DNA from: Sphaerisporangium rubeum
GTDB taxonomy: Bacteria > Actinomycetota > Actinomycetes > Streptosporangiales > Streptosporangiaceae
NCBI RefSeq assembly: GCF_014207705.1
Contig: NZ_JACHIU010000001.1
Span: 1,984,001 to 2,048,000 of the forward strand
Length of the DNA: 64,000 nt
Direction: 5' to 3'
In this document: positions 31,198-39,880 of the stretch, one piece after another
Position numbering within the stretch: the first letter of the stretch is position 1
How the letters are laid out: each line of letters opens with the position of its first letter
The notes under the pieces: generated by a model
Told to the model about the DNA's origin: nothing
Databases searched by the model: none
What the model saw: the letters and a program-made list of their open reading frames with translations, nothing else
Program-made: the position numbers and the translations under genes

Positions 31198-31545
31198 GGC
31201 CCCGCGTGGACCGGAGAACCGGCCACGCCGTCCGTGCGTCGTTCGTGCCGTTCACTAGAAACCCCCGTTGCCTGGAGTGAGCGCCGCCACTCGGGTGCGG
31301 GCCCCCCGGCCCCTTGGCACCCTTTGCCCGGCCGCCTTCGCCCCCGCCGGTCCGCGGAGGCCACGTATGACCTCGCGCGCCGGACGGCAGGGCTCTCCCC
31401 ATGCTTTGGGTCGGGCTTTGCCGCGCCTCACCTTTTGACATGCCCACCATAACGGAGCGTGATGTTTGCTGTCCCGCGACTTGGGTACCGACCGGAATCG
31501 CGGTCACCCTGGGTCAGCGGTCGCGGCACGCGCTAGCGTAAGCCT
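31198..31545. other. 348-bp divergent gap; possible structured leader, no gene seen
   Basis: Between the membrane protein (minus) and MarR (plus) I find no convincing gene. TTGACA occurs at 31435-31440 but lacks a good -10 partner. Read on the minus strand, 31270-31430 is rich in purine loops (GGGGAGAG, GGGGGCGAAGG, CAGGCAACGGGG) between GC stems, which could be a structured leader of the membrane-protein gene. It does not match a riboswitch class well enough to name. Confidence 0.4.
31534..31539 (+). promoter_or_regulatory. -10 box of leaderless marR transcript
   Basis: TAGCGT fits TANNNT and lies 6 bases before the GTG start, with no ribosome site, so the mRNA probably starts at the start codon. 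Confidence 0.5.
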
Positions 31546-32085
31546 GTGTCAATCGGTGTACCCAAGCCGCTCAACCTGCCGTTCGACCCGATCGAGCGCG
31601 CCGCGGACACGTGGCGTGTGCACTTCGGGCCGTCATCCGCCATGGCAGCCGTCACGTCGATCATGAGAGCGCACCAGATCCTGCTCGGGCAACTGGACAC
31701 GCTGCTCCGGCCGCACGACTTGACCTTCGCGCGCTACGAGGCCCTGGTGCTGCTCACGTTCAGCCGCACCGGTTCGCTGGCCCTCTCGCGCATCGGCGAG
31801 CGGCTGATGGTCCACCCGACGAGCGTGACCAACACGGTGGACCGCCTGGAGCGCGCGGGCCTCGTCCGCCGTGTCCGCAACCCCGCGGACGGTCGCGGCA
31901 TCCTCGCGCAGATCACTGAGAAGGGACGCGAGGTCGTCAAACGGGCCACGGACGACCTCATGGCCGCCGACTTCTGCCTCGGCATGTACGGCGAGCCCGA
32001 CCTGGTGAGCATGTTCGACCTGCTGCGCACCCTCCGCGTGGCGGCCGGCGACTTCCCCGGCGACACCAAGCCGCAGGACGCCTAG
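31546..32085 (+). CDS. MarR family transcriptional regulator
   Basis: A 179-residue winged-helix regulator. Residues 30-60 (MAAVTSIMRAHQILLGQLD) form the dimerising helices; LALSRIGERLMVHPTSVTNTVDRLERAGLV is the DNA-binding helix pair and DGRGILAQITEKG the wing. It closely resembles the MarR protein found near the thiolase gene in Streptomyces. GTG start, probably leaderless. Target unknown; the divergent membrane protein is a candidate. Confidence 0.9.
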   Translation: MSIGVPKPLNLPFDPIERAADTWRVHFGPSSAMAAVTSIMRAHQILLGQLDTLLRPHDLTFARYEALVLLTFSRTGSLALSRIGERLMVHPTSVTNTVDRLERAGLVRRVRNPADGRGILAQITEKGREVVKRATDDLMAADFCLGMYGEPDLVSMFDLLRTLRVAAGDFPGDTKPQDA

Positions 32086-32105
32086 CCGTCCCCGCGGACG
32101 CGGAA

Positions 32106-32139
32106 AAGGGGCCCGTCCTCGCGTGAGGACGGACCCCTT
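32106..32139. terminator. Bidirectional terminator between marR and subtilase
   Basis: AAGGGG plus CCGTCCTC pairs with GAGGACGG plus CCCCTT (15 positions, one C/A mismatch) around a GCGT loop. On the minus strand TTTTCCG follows, so it best fits the end of the protease gene; it also lies 21 bases after marR. Confidence 0.8.
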
Positions 32140-32177
32140 CCCGGCGTGGCCGTCGACCGGCCGGTGGTGCGTGCGGC

Positions 32178-33890
32178 CTACCGGACGGCGCGCAGCGCGT
32201 CCACGATGCCCTTGCCGTAGAAGCCGTTGGAGAAGAAGCTTCCCTCGCAGGTGTGCGTGGCCGTCACCGTCTGCCCGGACGGCAGGATGCGGGTGTAGGT
32301 GTACGCCGGCGGGGTCGGGCACGGGGTCTTGGTGGCGGTGCCCTTCAGCACTGCCTCCACCAGGTCGGGGAGCATGGTCTTGCCGCCGCGCCAGTCACGG
32401 ATGCCGTACTTGCTGACGATGAGCGCCGCGACGCCGGCCGCGCGGGGCGAGGCCATGGACGTGCCCTGCAGGTACTGGTAGTACGCGCAGGTGCTGCCCT
32501 TGCAGTCCTTCACGACGTAGTCCACCGTGGGCTCGCCGTTCGCGTCGATCTCGCCGTTGGCGACGGCGAGGGCCTTGGGATAGGCCGACAGCGTGGCCTT
32601 GCTGACGTCACGGGTGTTGCCGGGGGTGTCGTACACGTCGCCGCCGGGGGAGGCGACGTCCACGTAGTCGTTGCCGAAGCTGGAGTAGTACGCCTTGCGC
32701 TTGCTGATGCCGGTGGAGGACACCGAGATCACGTGCTGGCCCTCGGCCGGCATGGAGACGCAGCTCGCCGGGATGGTGCGTGCGCGCGGGGCCTCGCCGG
32801 GAACGCTGGCGAAGTTCGGGCTGCTGCTGTCGTTGTAGGTCTTGGTGTAGTCGGCGGCCTGGTTGCCGGCGGCGGCGACCAGGGTGACACCCTTGCGGTG
32901 CGCGTAGTCCAGGGCACGCTGCGCGGCAGCGATGATCGTCGCCTGCTCGGCGCGGTCCTCGGGGGAGTCGGCCGGGTTGTCGGTGCAGTTGAACAGCCAG
33001 GGGTCGATGTAGTAGCTCATGTTGGCCACGTCCACCCCGATGTCACCGGCGTAGGTGAGCGCGTCCACGGTCGCCTGGAGGAAGAAGTAACCGGAGTCCT
33101 GGCCGGCGCGCAGGTTCACCACGGTGACGTTGGGAGCGACACCGGTGACGCCGAGGTTGTTGATGGGGGAGGCGATGGACGAGGCCACGTGCGTGCCGTG
33201 ACCGTTCTCGTCCACGTCGGCCGGGTCGTTGCACGACTGGTCCGGCTCGTCCTCACAGGGGCCGTCCACCTCGTCGCCGTTGGCGTCCACGGGGATGTCG
33301 ACGGTGAAGTTCCGGCTCAGCGCGCGGTTGAAGTTGGGGGCGATGTCGGGGTGCGACCCGTCGACGCCGGTGTCGAGGATGGCGACAAGCACTCCCTTGT
33401 CGCCCTTTTCGTACTTGTGCGCCTCCTCGGCGTGGATCTGCTTCAGGTCCCACTGCAGGTCCGACAGCGGCTCGGCCTTGGCGTTACGGCCGCGCTTGAC
33501 CGGGCCGTGACCCCGGCCTTCCTTCTCGATCGCCCTGGACAGCTCCGCCGCGCGGGAGGCGTCGCTCACCCGCGCGCTCTTGGGAACGCTGCCGATGCTG
33601 CGGTCGTGCGCGACGCCTTCGATGGCGCCGGCCGCCCTGACGGCGTCGGCGAAACCCGGGTTCTGCGTCGACACCGTGGCCACGCCGACCTCGGTGTTCA
33701 CCTTGAGGACGCTGCCGCCCGCCGCTTCGATCGCCTTCTGGGCGTCCGCGGCCGCGGCACCTTCCTTGTACAGGACGACGTACTGGGTCGTGGTCTCCGG
33801 CGAGGCCTGTGAAGGGCCTGCTTGCGCCGGGTTGGCCGCTATAGCCGCGATCAGTGCGGCAGTCGCGGCGACGACGATGACGCGTCTCAA
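32178..33890 (-). CDS. Secreted subtilisin-like serine protease (S8)
   Basis: A 570-residue exported protease. A signal peptide (about residues 1-24, ending in NPAQA) is followed by an inhibitor I9-type propeptide (TTQYVVLYKEGAAAADAQKAI...) and the S8 domain with Asp173 (AILDTGVDGSHPD), His234 (NGHGTHVAS) and Ser478 (GTSMASPRAAG). Paired Cys residues suggest disulfides. TTG 33890 has GGAGG six bases upstream and gives a standard signal peptide; ATG 33929 is an in-frame alternative without a ribosome site. Confidence 0.9.
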   Translation of the reverse strand: MRRVIVVAATAALIAAIAANPAQAGPSQASPETTTQYVVLYKEGAAAADAQKAIEAAGGSVLKVNTEVGVATVSTQNPGFADAVRAAGAIEGVAHDRSIGSVPKSARVSDASRAAELSRAIEKEGRGHGPVKRGRNAKAEPLSDLQWDLKQIHAEEAHKYEKGDKGVLVAILDTGVDGSHPDIAPNFNRALSRNFTVDIPVDANGDEVDGPCEDEPDQSCNDPADVDENGHGTHVASSIASPINNLGVTGVAPNVTVVNLRAGQDSGYFFLQATVDALTYAGDIGVDVANMSYYIDPWLFNCTDNPADSPEDRAEQATIIAAAQRALDYAHRKGVTLVAAAGNQAADYTKTYNDSSSPNFASVPGEAPRARTIPASCVSMPAEGQHVISVSSTGISKRKAYYSSFGNDYVDVASPGGDVYDTPGNTRDVSKATLSAYPKALAVANGEIDANGEPTVDYVVKDCKGSTCAYYQYLQGTSMASPRAAGVAALIVSKYGIRDWRGGKTMLPDLVEAVLKGTATKTPCPTPPAYTYTRILPSGQTVTATHTCEGSFFSNGFYGKGIVDALRAVR

Positions 33891-34059
33891 CACCCACCTC
33901 CAAGTGAGCTGAACTTCTGCGGAGTTCATATTTCGGGATAACTCCGCGTCGTGACAGTCCCGTGAGGATTTGCGACAAAGGTGTGACATAGCGCCGCGTA
34001 GGCCTCGCGCGGTCCCCATGCGATGCCGACCACCCGGCGGATGCGGCAGGATTAGCAGT

Positions 34060-35010
34060 ATGAGCCCAGCGGACTTCACTCGACCGGCATCGCTGCAAGG
34101 GGCGGTGGACCTCGGCGCACGCAAGCAGGCACTGGAGGCGCAGGCCCGCCGCGAGGCGGCGGCCAAGGCCCCGGCGGCCGGCGGGCCGCCCCAGGCCGCG
34201 GCGGCCGTCATCGACGTCACCGACGCGACCTTCGCCACCGAGGTCATCGAGCGCTCCATGCGGGTGCCGGTGATCCTCGACCTGTGGGCCACGTGGTGCG
34301 AGCCGTGCAAGCAGCTCAGCCCGATCCTCGAGAAACTCGCCGCCGAGGCCGCGGGCCGCTGGGTCCTCGCCAAGGTCGACGTCGACGCGAGCCCCCAGAT
34401 CAGCGGCGCGCTCCAGGTGCAGAGCATCCCCACCGTGCTCGCCGTGTTCCAGGGACAGGCCGTGACCGGCTTCCAGGGTGCGCTCCCCGAGGCTCAGGTG
34501 CGGCAGTGGCTCGACCAGTTGATGACCGCGCTTGCGCAGTACCTCGGACCGGCCGGTGAGCAGCCTCCCGGCGAGCCCGGCGCCGAGGCGCCGCAGGCCG
34601 ACCCCGATCTGCTCGCCGCCGAGAAGGCCATCGACGACGGCGACCTCGACGCCGCCGCCGCCGCGTACGAGCGGCTGCTGGCCCGCTCGCCCGCCGACGA
34701 GGACGCCAAGATCGGCCTCGCCGGCGTCGGCCTGATCCGCCGCACCGAGGGCCTCGACGCGCGCCAGGTGATCGACCGCGCCACCGCCGACCCCAAGGAC
34801 GTCGAGGCGCACACCCAGGCCGCCGACATCGAGATGCTGAGCGGCATGCCGGAGGCCGCGTTCGACCGGCTCATCGCCGTGATCCGCCGCACAGCGGGAG
34901 ACGACCGCGACCGCGCGCGCCGTCACCTGCTCGGCCTTTTCGACACCCTGCCCGCGGGCGACCCGGTCGTGGCCAAGGCCCGGCGCGGTCTGGCCAGCGC
35001 ACTGTTCTGA
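34060..35010 (+). CDS. Thioredoxin-like protein with TPR domain (CnoX/YbbN type)
   Basis: A 316-residue protein: a low-complexity N-terminus, a thioredoxin domain with W-C-E-P-C at residues 79-83, and a C-terminal helical TPR-like region (about 180-316, LLAAEKAIDDGDLDAAAAAYERLL). E. coli CnoX is a chaperone-like redox protein of this layout but lacks the CxxC; here both Cys are kept, so it may be redox-active. AGGA lies 8 bases before the ATG. Confidence 0.9.
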   Translation: MSPADFTRPASLQGAVDLGARKQALEAQARREAAAKAPAAGGPPQAAAAVIDVTDATFATEVIERSMRVPVILDLWATWCEPCKQLSPILEKLAAEAAGRWVLAKVDVDASPQISGALQVQSIPTVLAVFQGQAVTGFQGALPEAQVRQWLDQLMTALAQYLGPAGEQPPGEPGAEAPQADPDLLAAEKAIDDGDLDAAAAAYERLLARSPADEDAKIGLAGVGLIRRTEGLDARQVIDRATADPKDVEAHTQAADIEMLSGMPEAAFDRLIAVIRRTAGDDRDRARRHLLGLFDTLPAGDPVVAKARRGLASALF

Positions 35011-35022
35011 CCCTCTTCCCGG

Positions 35023-35044
35023 CCGCCGGGGGTCACCCCGGCGG
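35023..35044. terminator. GC-rich hairpin after the thioredoxin gene
   Basis: CCGCCGGGG-GTCA-CCCCGGCGG, a perfect 9-bp stem 12 bases after the stop. There is no U-rich tail, so termination without Rho is uncertain. Confidence 0.5.
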
Positions 35045-35222
35045 CTGAGGGGATCGTCCACAGCTCGTCCGCCGCTCCGCCACAGCTCCGCTGCGAAGGC
35101 GGCGTGAGCTGCCGCTCCGGTCTGGCACCATGGATATCCCTTGAATGTGCAGGCTGGCCGGATGCGCGATCCCGGGTACCCGAGCGAGCTCGACCACACA
35201 CACCGCAAAGGAGCGGATTGAC

Positions 35223-36632
35223 GTGGCGACCGTGCCGAGCGTGTCCTACTCGATCACCGTACGTCTGGAGGTCCCGGCCGGAGGCAAGGCGGTCAGCCAG
35301 CTCACCCACGCCGTCGAGAACGCCGGGGGAGTGGTGACCGCGCTCGACGTCACCACGGCCGGCCACGAGACCCTGCGCATCGACGTCACCTGCGCCGCCA
35401 AGGACACCGAGCACGCGCAGGCCATCGTCGACAGCCTCGGCCAGGTCGGCGGCGTCATGCTGCACAAGGTCAGCGACCGCACGTTCCTCATGCACCTCGG
35501 CGGCAAGATCGAGATGCAGTCCAAAGTGCCGCTGCGCACCCGTGACGAGCTGTCGATGGCGTACACCCCCGGCGTCGCGCGTGTGTCCCTCGCCATCGCG
35601 CGCAACCCCGAGGACGCGCGGCGTCTCACCATCAAGCGCAACACCGTGGCCGTCGTCACCGACGGCTCCGCCGTGCTCGGCCTCGGCAACATCGGCCCCG
35701 CCGCCGCGCTCCCCGTCATGGAGGGCAAGGCCGCGCTGTTCAAACGCTTCGCCGGCATCGACGCCTGGCCCATCTGCCTCGACACCCAGGACGTCGACAC
35801 CATCGTCGAGGTCGTGCGCAGCATCGCCCCCGGCTTCGGCGGCATCAACCTCGAAGACATCTCGGCCCCCCGCTGCTTCGAGATCGAGCGCCGCCTGCGC
35901 GACCTGCTCGACATCCCCGTCTTCCACGACGACCAGCACGGCACCGCCATCTGCGTGCTCGCCGCGCTCACCAACGCGCTGCGCGTCGTCGGCAAGTCCC
36001 TTCCGGACGTCCGCATCGCCATGGCCGGCGCCGGCGCCGCCGGCACCGCCGTCCTGCGCCTCCTGCTCGCCGCAGGCGCGCGCCACGTCGTCGTCTGCGA
36101 CTACCTCGGCGCCGTCCACAAGGGCCGCGACGACCTCGACGACTCGCTGCGCTGGATCGCCGAGAACACCAACGCCGAAGGCTACGGCGGCGACCTCAGA
36201 GGCGCCGTCAAAGGCGCCGACGTCTTCATCGGGGTCTCCGCCCCCGGCATCCTCACCGGCGACGACATCGCCACCATGGCCGACGGCTCGGTGGTCTTCG
36301 CGCTCGCCAACCCCGACCCCGAGGTCTCTCCCGACGACGCGCGCGAACACGCCGCCGTGGTGGCCACCGGCCGCTCCGACTACCCCAACCAAATCAACAA
36401 CGTCCTAGCCTTCCCAGGGGTCTTCCGCGGCCTGCTGGACGCGCAGTCCCGCATGGTGACCGAAAGCATGCTCCTCGCCGCCGCCACCGCTCTGGCCGGC
36501 GTCGTCTCCCCTGAAGAACTCGGCCCCAACTACATCATCCCGAGCGTCTTCCACCCCGACGTCTCCACCACCGTCGCCGCCGCCGTCAGCAAGAGCGCCG
36601 GCGGCCGCGTCCGCGGCCTCACCGAGGCCTGA
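35223..36632 (+). CDS. NAD(P)-dependent malic enzyme with ACT domain
   Basis: A 469-residue malic enzyme that decarboxylates malate to pyruvate. Residues 1-85 form an ACT-like regulatory domain (VPSVSYSITVRLEVPAGGKA). The catalytic part has MAYTPGVARV, the metal-binding INLEDISAPRCFEIE and FHDDQHGTAICVLAAL, and the nucleotide-binding GAGAAGTAVLRLLL. GTG 35223 is chosen because AAAGGAG lies upstream. It uses one CTA codon (36405-36407). The ACT fusion is common in actinobacteria. Confidence 0.94.
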   Translation: MATVPSVSYSITVRLEVPAGGKAVSQLTHAVENAGGVVTALDVTTAGHETLRIDVTCAAKDTEHAQAIVDSLGQVGGVMLHKVSDRTFLMHLGGKIEMQSKVPLRTRDELSMAYTPGVARVSLAIARNPEDARRLTIKRNTVAVVTDGSAVLGLGNIGPAAALPVMEGKAALFKRFAGIDAWPICLDTQDVDTIVEVVRSIAPGFGGINLEDISAPRCFEIERRLRDLLDIPVFHDDQHGTAICVLAALTNALRVVGKSLPDVRIAMAGAGAAGTAVLRLLLAAGARHVVVCDYLGAVHKGRDDLDDSLRWIAENTNAEGYGGDLRGAVKGADVFIGVSAPGILTGDDIATMADGSVVFALANPDPEVSPDDAREHAAVVATGRSDYPNQINNVLAFPGVFRGLLDAQSRMVTESMLLAAATALAGVVSPEELGPNYIIPSVFHPDVSTTVAAAVSKSAGGRVRGLTEA

Positions 36633-36636
36633 CCGC

Positions 36637-36669
36637 ACGACCACGCCGGGGGGCGGACCCGGCGGTCGT
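36637..36669. terminator. Inverted repeat between malic enzyme and Rpn gene
   Basis: ACGAC and CGCCGGG pair with CCCGGCG and GTCGT (12 bp with a two-base bulge) around a 7-base loop, between convergent genes. It is a plausible two-way terminator without a U tract. Confidence 0.55.
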
Positions 36670-36677
36670 GGCGGGGG

Positions 36678-37571
36678 TCAGGCGAACAGGAAGGCGGAGG
36701 TGTCGGCGGTCGCGGCCTGCCGGATCCACTCGTCGAGCCGATCCATGTCCGTGCAGGCGAGCACACGATCCCGCTGCTCGTCGGTGACGGTGATCCCTCG
36801 GGTCTCGAGGAAGATCAAGACCGCTTCGGCCTTTCCTGTCGTCTTTCCTTTGGCCTTCCCTTTGGCCTCTCCTTTGGCTTCTCCTTCGTCGAAGAACGCC
36901 TGCGCCAAAGAACTCGGGTAGTTGGATTTTGTGAGGTTCATCAGCACCTCCATGTGCTTTTTGGCTGCCTCGGGCAGCATCGAGTAGACGAAGTCAGCGT
37001 ACAACTGGGATCGTTCCTGGTCGATGCACGACAAGGCCGGGAGCAGTGCGTTGAGAACCCGCTGGGTCTCGGCGTCGTCGTTGTGGGCTATCGCTGAGAA
37101 TACGGCCAGCTCCGGTGCTTCGGTGGCGACGGCCGGGTCGGTGATCGGCGGGACCGACCTCGGGCCGGCGACGATCGGGGCGAGGCACCAGCCGGGGTGG
37201 CCCATCTCTATCGGCGTGGCGCACCACTGCGCGATGGTGTGCTCCGTGCAGATGACGAGCAGGACGGCGGGGCAGCGGTGGCGGGCCCGGACCGAGGCCA
37301 GATAGACCGGCCAACTCCAGCGCTTGCCGGTGTCCCGGCTGTTCTGGACCTCGACGACCACCGAGAGGACCGGGCGGTCGCCGAAGTACAGCACCACCAC
37401 CGAGTCGGCCTGGTACTCGACCGGTGGGCACTCGGTCAGGTCGGCCGATTCGATTTTCGCCTGAGTGAAATCCGGAAGTGTCACACCCAAAGACTCTCGA
37501 AGGAGTTCGGCCGCCAAAGTCGGACGATTTCGGAAAAGGAGGATAAGTACCTCGTGTTTCAACGTCGGCAT
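36678..37571 (-). CDS. Rpn/PD-(D/E)XK nuclease-like transposase-type protein
   Basis: A 297-residue protein starting MPTLKHEVLILLFRNRP. The nuclease-like core shows Asp56 (QADSVVVLYF) and Glu74-Val-Gln76 (VVVEVQNSRD), the E-x-Q form of the PD-(D/E)XK site. A GEAK-repeat linker (residues about 230-250) precedes a small helical C-terminal domain. This layout is typical of the numerous Rpn-like genes in Streptosporangiaceae-type genomes. Function unproved; recombination-linked nuclease is the family expectation. Surrounding DNA is less GC-rich, hinting at transfer. Confidence 0.8.
   Translation of the reverse strand: MPTLKHEVLILLFRNRPTLAAELLRESLGVTLPDFTQAKIESADLTECPPVEYQADSVVVLYFGDRPVLSVVVEVQNSRDTGKRWSWPVYLASVRARHRCPAVLLVICTEHTIAQWCATPIEMGHPGWCLAPIVAGPRSVPPITDPAVATEAPELAVFSAIAHNDDAETQRVLNALLPALSCIDQERSQLYADFVYSMLPEAAKKHMEVLMNLTKSNYPSSLAQAFFDEGEAKGEAKGKAKGKTTGKAEAVLIFLETRGITVTDEQRDRVLACTDMDRLDEWIRQAATADTSAFLFA
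36836..36888. repeat. 12-bp in-frame repeats in the Rpn-type gene
   Basis: CCTTTGGC recurs at 36847, 36859 and 36871, a 12-base period, each unit coding four residues of the GEAK/GKAK linker. Length changes would keep the frame, so linker length can vary between strains. Confidence 0.75.
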
Positions 37572-37674
37572 GGCGAGGACGTTACAGCGCTCGCCAAGCG
37601 CGTACAAAACTTAGGCAAAAACAGGGCCGTAAACAGGCGAGGGGGATATTAATAATTTTCTGGACCCCTTTCCG

Positions 37675-38364
37675 TTATGTGCCGGCTGATTGGGAAATGC
37701 GGCGAAGGGTCATGTGGGGATGGGTGGTGACGCGGCCGGGCCAGATCAGGGACAGCCACAGGAGGATGGCGCCGAGCACCGTCAGGCCGACCGCGGTGGC
37801 GACCTTTCCGTAGAAGTCGGCAGGGGGGCCGGTATGAGGGAGGCTGCCGTCGCGGATGAGGGGGTTGTAGCGGTACCCGGTGCGGATCAGCGGGTTGTGG
37901 TGGCTGCGGCTGTAGGCGGCGGAGCCGGAGCCGGCGCCGTCGTCGGAGCTGCTGCTCTCCACCACGCGGTAGGACGCGGCTTGGTACTCGGTGGAGGAGT
38001 CGTCGGAGCAGGAGGAGTGCACGCGGTAGGCGGTGGTCCCCTGGCCCTCGATGTCGACGCCGACGCGGTCGGTCTCGCCGGGGTCGACGTACACGGGGAC
38101 GGTGCGTTCCACGCCGGGCCACAGGATGCCGGTGCGGATGACCTTGCCGTCCTGCGTGACGGTGTACTCGGCGGTGTCGCGGTCGCGGGGAGCGGTCATG
38201 ACGACGTCGGTGCGGCCGGTGGGGCACTGCGCGCGGCTGACCGAGACGCCGATGCGGCCGTCGCGGGGGTCGTCGTCACCGGACGCCTGCGAGACGCGGG
38301 TCGCGGGGAAGCCGGCCGCGGCGGCGCCGACGGCCATGAGAGCCACGAGGACGACGCGGCTCAT
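37675..38364 (-). CDS. Exported LPXTG-type surface protein
   Basis: A 229-residue protein with a signal peptide (about residues 1-20), an outer domain with Cys48 and Cys119, an acidic Ser-rich stretch (VVESSSSDDGAGSG), and a C-terminal sorting signal: LPHTG, a hydrophobic helix (VATAVGLTVLGAILLWLSLIW) and a basic tail. It should be linked to peptidoglycan by a sortase. Two NPLIR repeats lie before the signal. No sortase gene is in the window. Homologue unknown. GGAG lies before the ATG. Confidence 0.75.
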   Translation of the reverse strand: MSRVVLVALMAVGAAAAGFPATRVSQASGDDDPRDGRIGVSVSRAQCPTGRTDVVMTAPRDRDTAEYTVTQDGKVIRTGILWPGVERTVPVYVDPGETDRVGVDIEGQGTTAYRVHSSCSDDSSTEYQAASYRVVESSSSDDGAGSGSAAYSRSHHNPLIRTGYRYNPLIRDGSLPHTGPPADFYGKVATAVGLTVLGAILLWLSLIWPGRVTTHPHMTLRRISQSAGT

Positions 38365-38551
38365 GGGACGGCTCCTGTGACGTGACGGCGCGGTGCGCGC
38401 AAGGCTCTCCTCCGTTACCCCGGCTCTGATATCCGATCTTCGTCACCTAGCGTTCCCAGATGAACGCGATACGTAACATCGCTTGAGGGGAAGGGCTTAA
38501 TGTGCCGGGGGGTGGGCGCGCGGTCGGCGTGTCACACGTCATGATGGATGC

Positions 38552-39130
38552 ATGGCGGAGGCGATCTACGTCGGCAGGCTGCTGGTGGCGACGCCACTGC
38601 TGGACGACCCCAACTTCCGGCGCGGTGTGGTGCTGATCCTGGAGCACGACGACGACGGCGGCACCCTCGGTGTCATGCTCAACCGGCCCAGTGAGGTCAC
38701 CGTCACCCAGGTCCTTCCGTCGTGGGACGGCCTGGTCAGCGGCCCTCCCGTCCTGTTCGAAGGCGGGCCGGTGCAGACCGACAGCGCGCTGGCGCTGGCC
38801 GCGGTGCCGAGCGGCCAGGAGCCGCTCGGCTGGCGGCGGCTGCACGCGGGCACCTCGGCCGTCTCCAAGCTCGGCACGGTCGACCTCGACGCGCCGCCGG
38901 AGATCCTGGCCGGCGAGATCACCCAGATGCGCATCTTCGCGGGGTACGCGGGCTGGACGGCCGGTCAGCTGGAGGCCGAGATCAGGGACGGTTCGTGGTA
39001 CGTCGTGGAGGCCGAGCCCGGCGACACCTTCGACTCCAGCCCGGCGGGCCTGTGGCGGTCTGTGCTGCGCCGTCAGCCGGGGGAGCTGGCCTTCGTGGCG
39101 ACCTGCCCCGACGACCCCAAGCTCAACTAG
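38552..39130 (+). CDS. YqgE/AlgH family protein (DUF179)
   Basis: A 192-residue conserved protein of unknown function. It starts AEAIYVGRLLVATPLLDDPNF and has RGVVLILEHDDDGGTLGVMLNRPSEV and VLFEGGPVQ, the family signatures. ATG 38552 has no clear ribosome site. Its last 8 bases overlap the end of the convergent TetR gene. Confidence 0.92.
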   Translation: MAEAIYVGRLLVATPLLDDPNFRRGVVLILEHDDDGGTLGVMLNRPSEVTVTQVLPSWDGLVSGPPVLFEGGPVQTDSALALAAVPSGQEPLGWRRLHAGTSAVSKLGTVDLDAPPEILAGEITQMRIFAGYAGWTAGQLEAEIRDGSWYVVEAEPGDTFDSSPAGLWRSVLRRQPGELAFVATCPDDPKLN

Positions 39131-39743
39131 ACAGCGAACCGGTGCCGGGGGCCAGGGTCTTCTCGCAGAGCGTGAGCGCTCGTCCGACGTCCGCCGCGAG
39201 CGCGCGCGGGCTGTCGTGCTCGGTGGTGCGGGAGAACCCCACACGGATCGCGGCGGTGACGAACGCGACCAGCAGCCGGGGCCGCATGTCGGACGGCGGC
39301 ACGCCGAGACGCCTCGCGATCTCCTCGCTCAGCCGGTCCTCGACCGCGGTCATCCGCGCGAAGCTCGACGCGAGCAGAGCGGGGTTGGCGTCGAGCACCC
39401 GCCGGTGCTTGCAGAACCGCTCGGTGTCCTCCGCGGAGTCGTCCTTGTCCCACATGGCGCGCACGAACTCCCGGTACGCGGCGATCAGCGCCGTGAGCGG
39501 CGGCTCGTCCTCGGGCCTCGCGGCGAGTGCGGTCGTGAGGCGTTCGTCGTACTCGGCGGTGAAGTCGAGCGCCAGCTCCTCCTTGCTGCCGAAGTAGCGG
39601 AAGAACGTGCGGGGTGAGACCTCGACCGCGGCGGCGATCTGGTCGACGGTGGTGGCCTCGAAACCCTGGGTGTCGAACAGGTCGAAGGCGGTGTCGATCA
39701 GCGCCTGCCGGGTCTGGTGCTTCTTGCGCTCACGTAGACCCAT
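39123..39743 (-). CDS. TetR family regulator divergent from MFS transporter
   Basis: A 206-residue TetR protein: DNA-binding part KKHQTRQALIDTAFDLFDTQGF with VDQIAAAVEVSPRTFFRYFGSKEEL, then a helical ligand domain. GAGGAGG lies 9 bases before ATG 39743. It is divergent from the drug transporter at 39881 and most likely represses it and itself through palindromes in the 137-base gap. Confidence 0.9.
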   Translation of the reverse strand: MGLRERKKHQTRQALIDTAFDLFDTQGFEATTVDQIAAAVEVSPRTFFRYFGSKEELALDFTAEYDERLTTALAARPEDEPPLTALIAAYREFVRAMWDKDDSAEDTERFCKHRRVLDANPALLASSFARMTAVEDRLSEEIARRLGVPPSDMRPRLLVAFVTAAIRVGFSRTTEHDSPRALAADVGRALTLCEKTLAPGTGSLSS

Positions 39744-39775
39744 GACGGACACCTCCTCGACATCTCTACGTCACA

Positions 39776-39834
39776 TTGTGCCACAAGTCACTCTGTGTCG
39801 GATAAAACCGTTTGTCATCTGTCACGGTCTGACA
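39776..39834. promoter_or_regulatory. Candidate TetR operators between regulator and transporter
   Basis: Two dyads lie in the divergent gap: TTGTG-C-CACAA (39776-39786, perfect) and TGTCA-12-TGACA (39813-39834). The gap is AT-richer than its surroundings and contains GATAAAACCG, consistent with promoters. Assignment to the adjacent TetR is inference. Confidence 0.45.
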
Positions 39835-39880
39835 TAAGTTACCGCTTGCTGAAAGCTGAGAGATACAGGGGGAACCTTCC

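Noticed and set aside
31261-31440. Fragments resembling a glycine or metal riboswitch on the minus strand (GGGGAGAG, GCGAAGG, CAGGCAACGGGG)
   Set aside because: Order and spacing of the conserved blocks do not fit the known consensus, and the downstream gene has no glycine link. Kept only as an unassigned leader.
33927-33929. ATG start for the subtilase
   Set aside because: No ribosome site; the TTG at 33890 has GGAGG at good spacing and gives a normal signal peptide. Kept as an alternative.
36678-37571. Complete insertion sequence
   Set aside because: No terminal inverted repeats or target duplications are visible around the Rpn-type gene.
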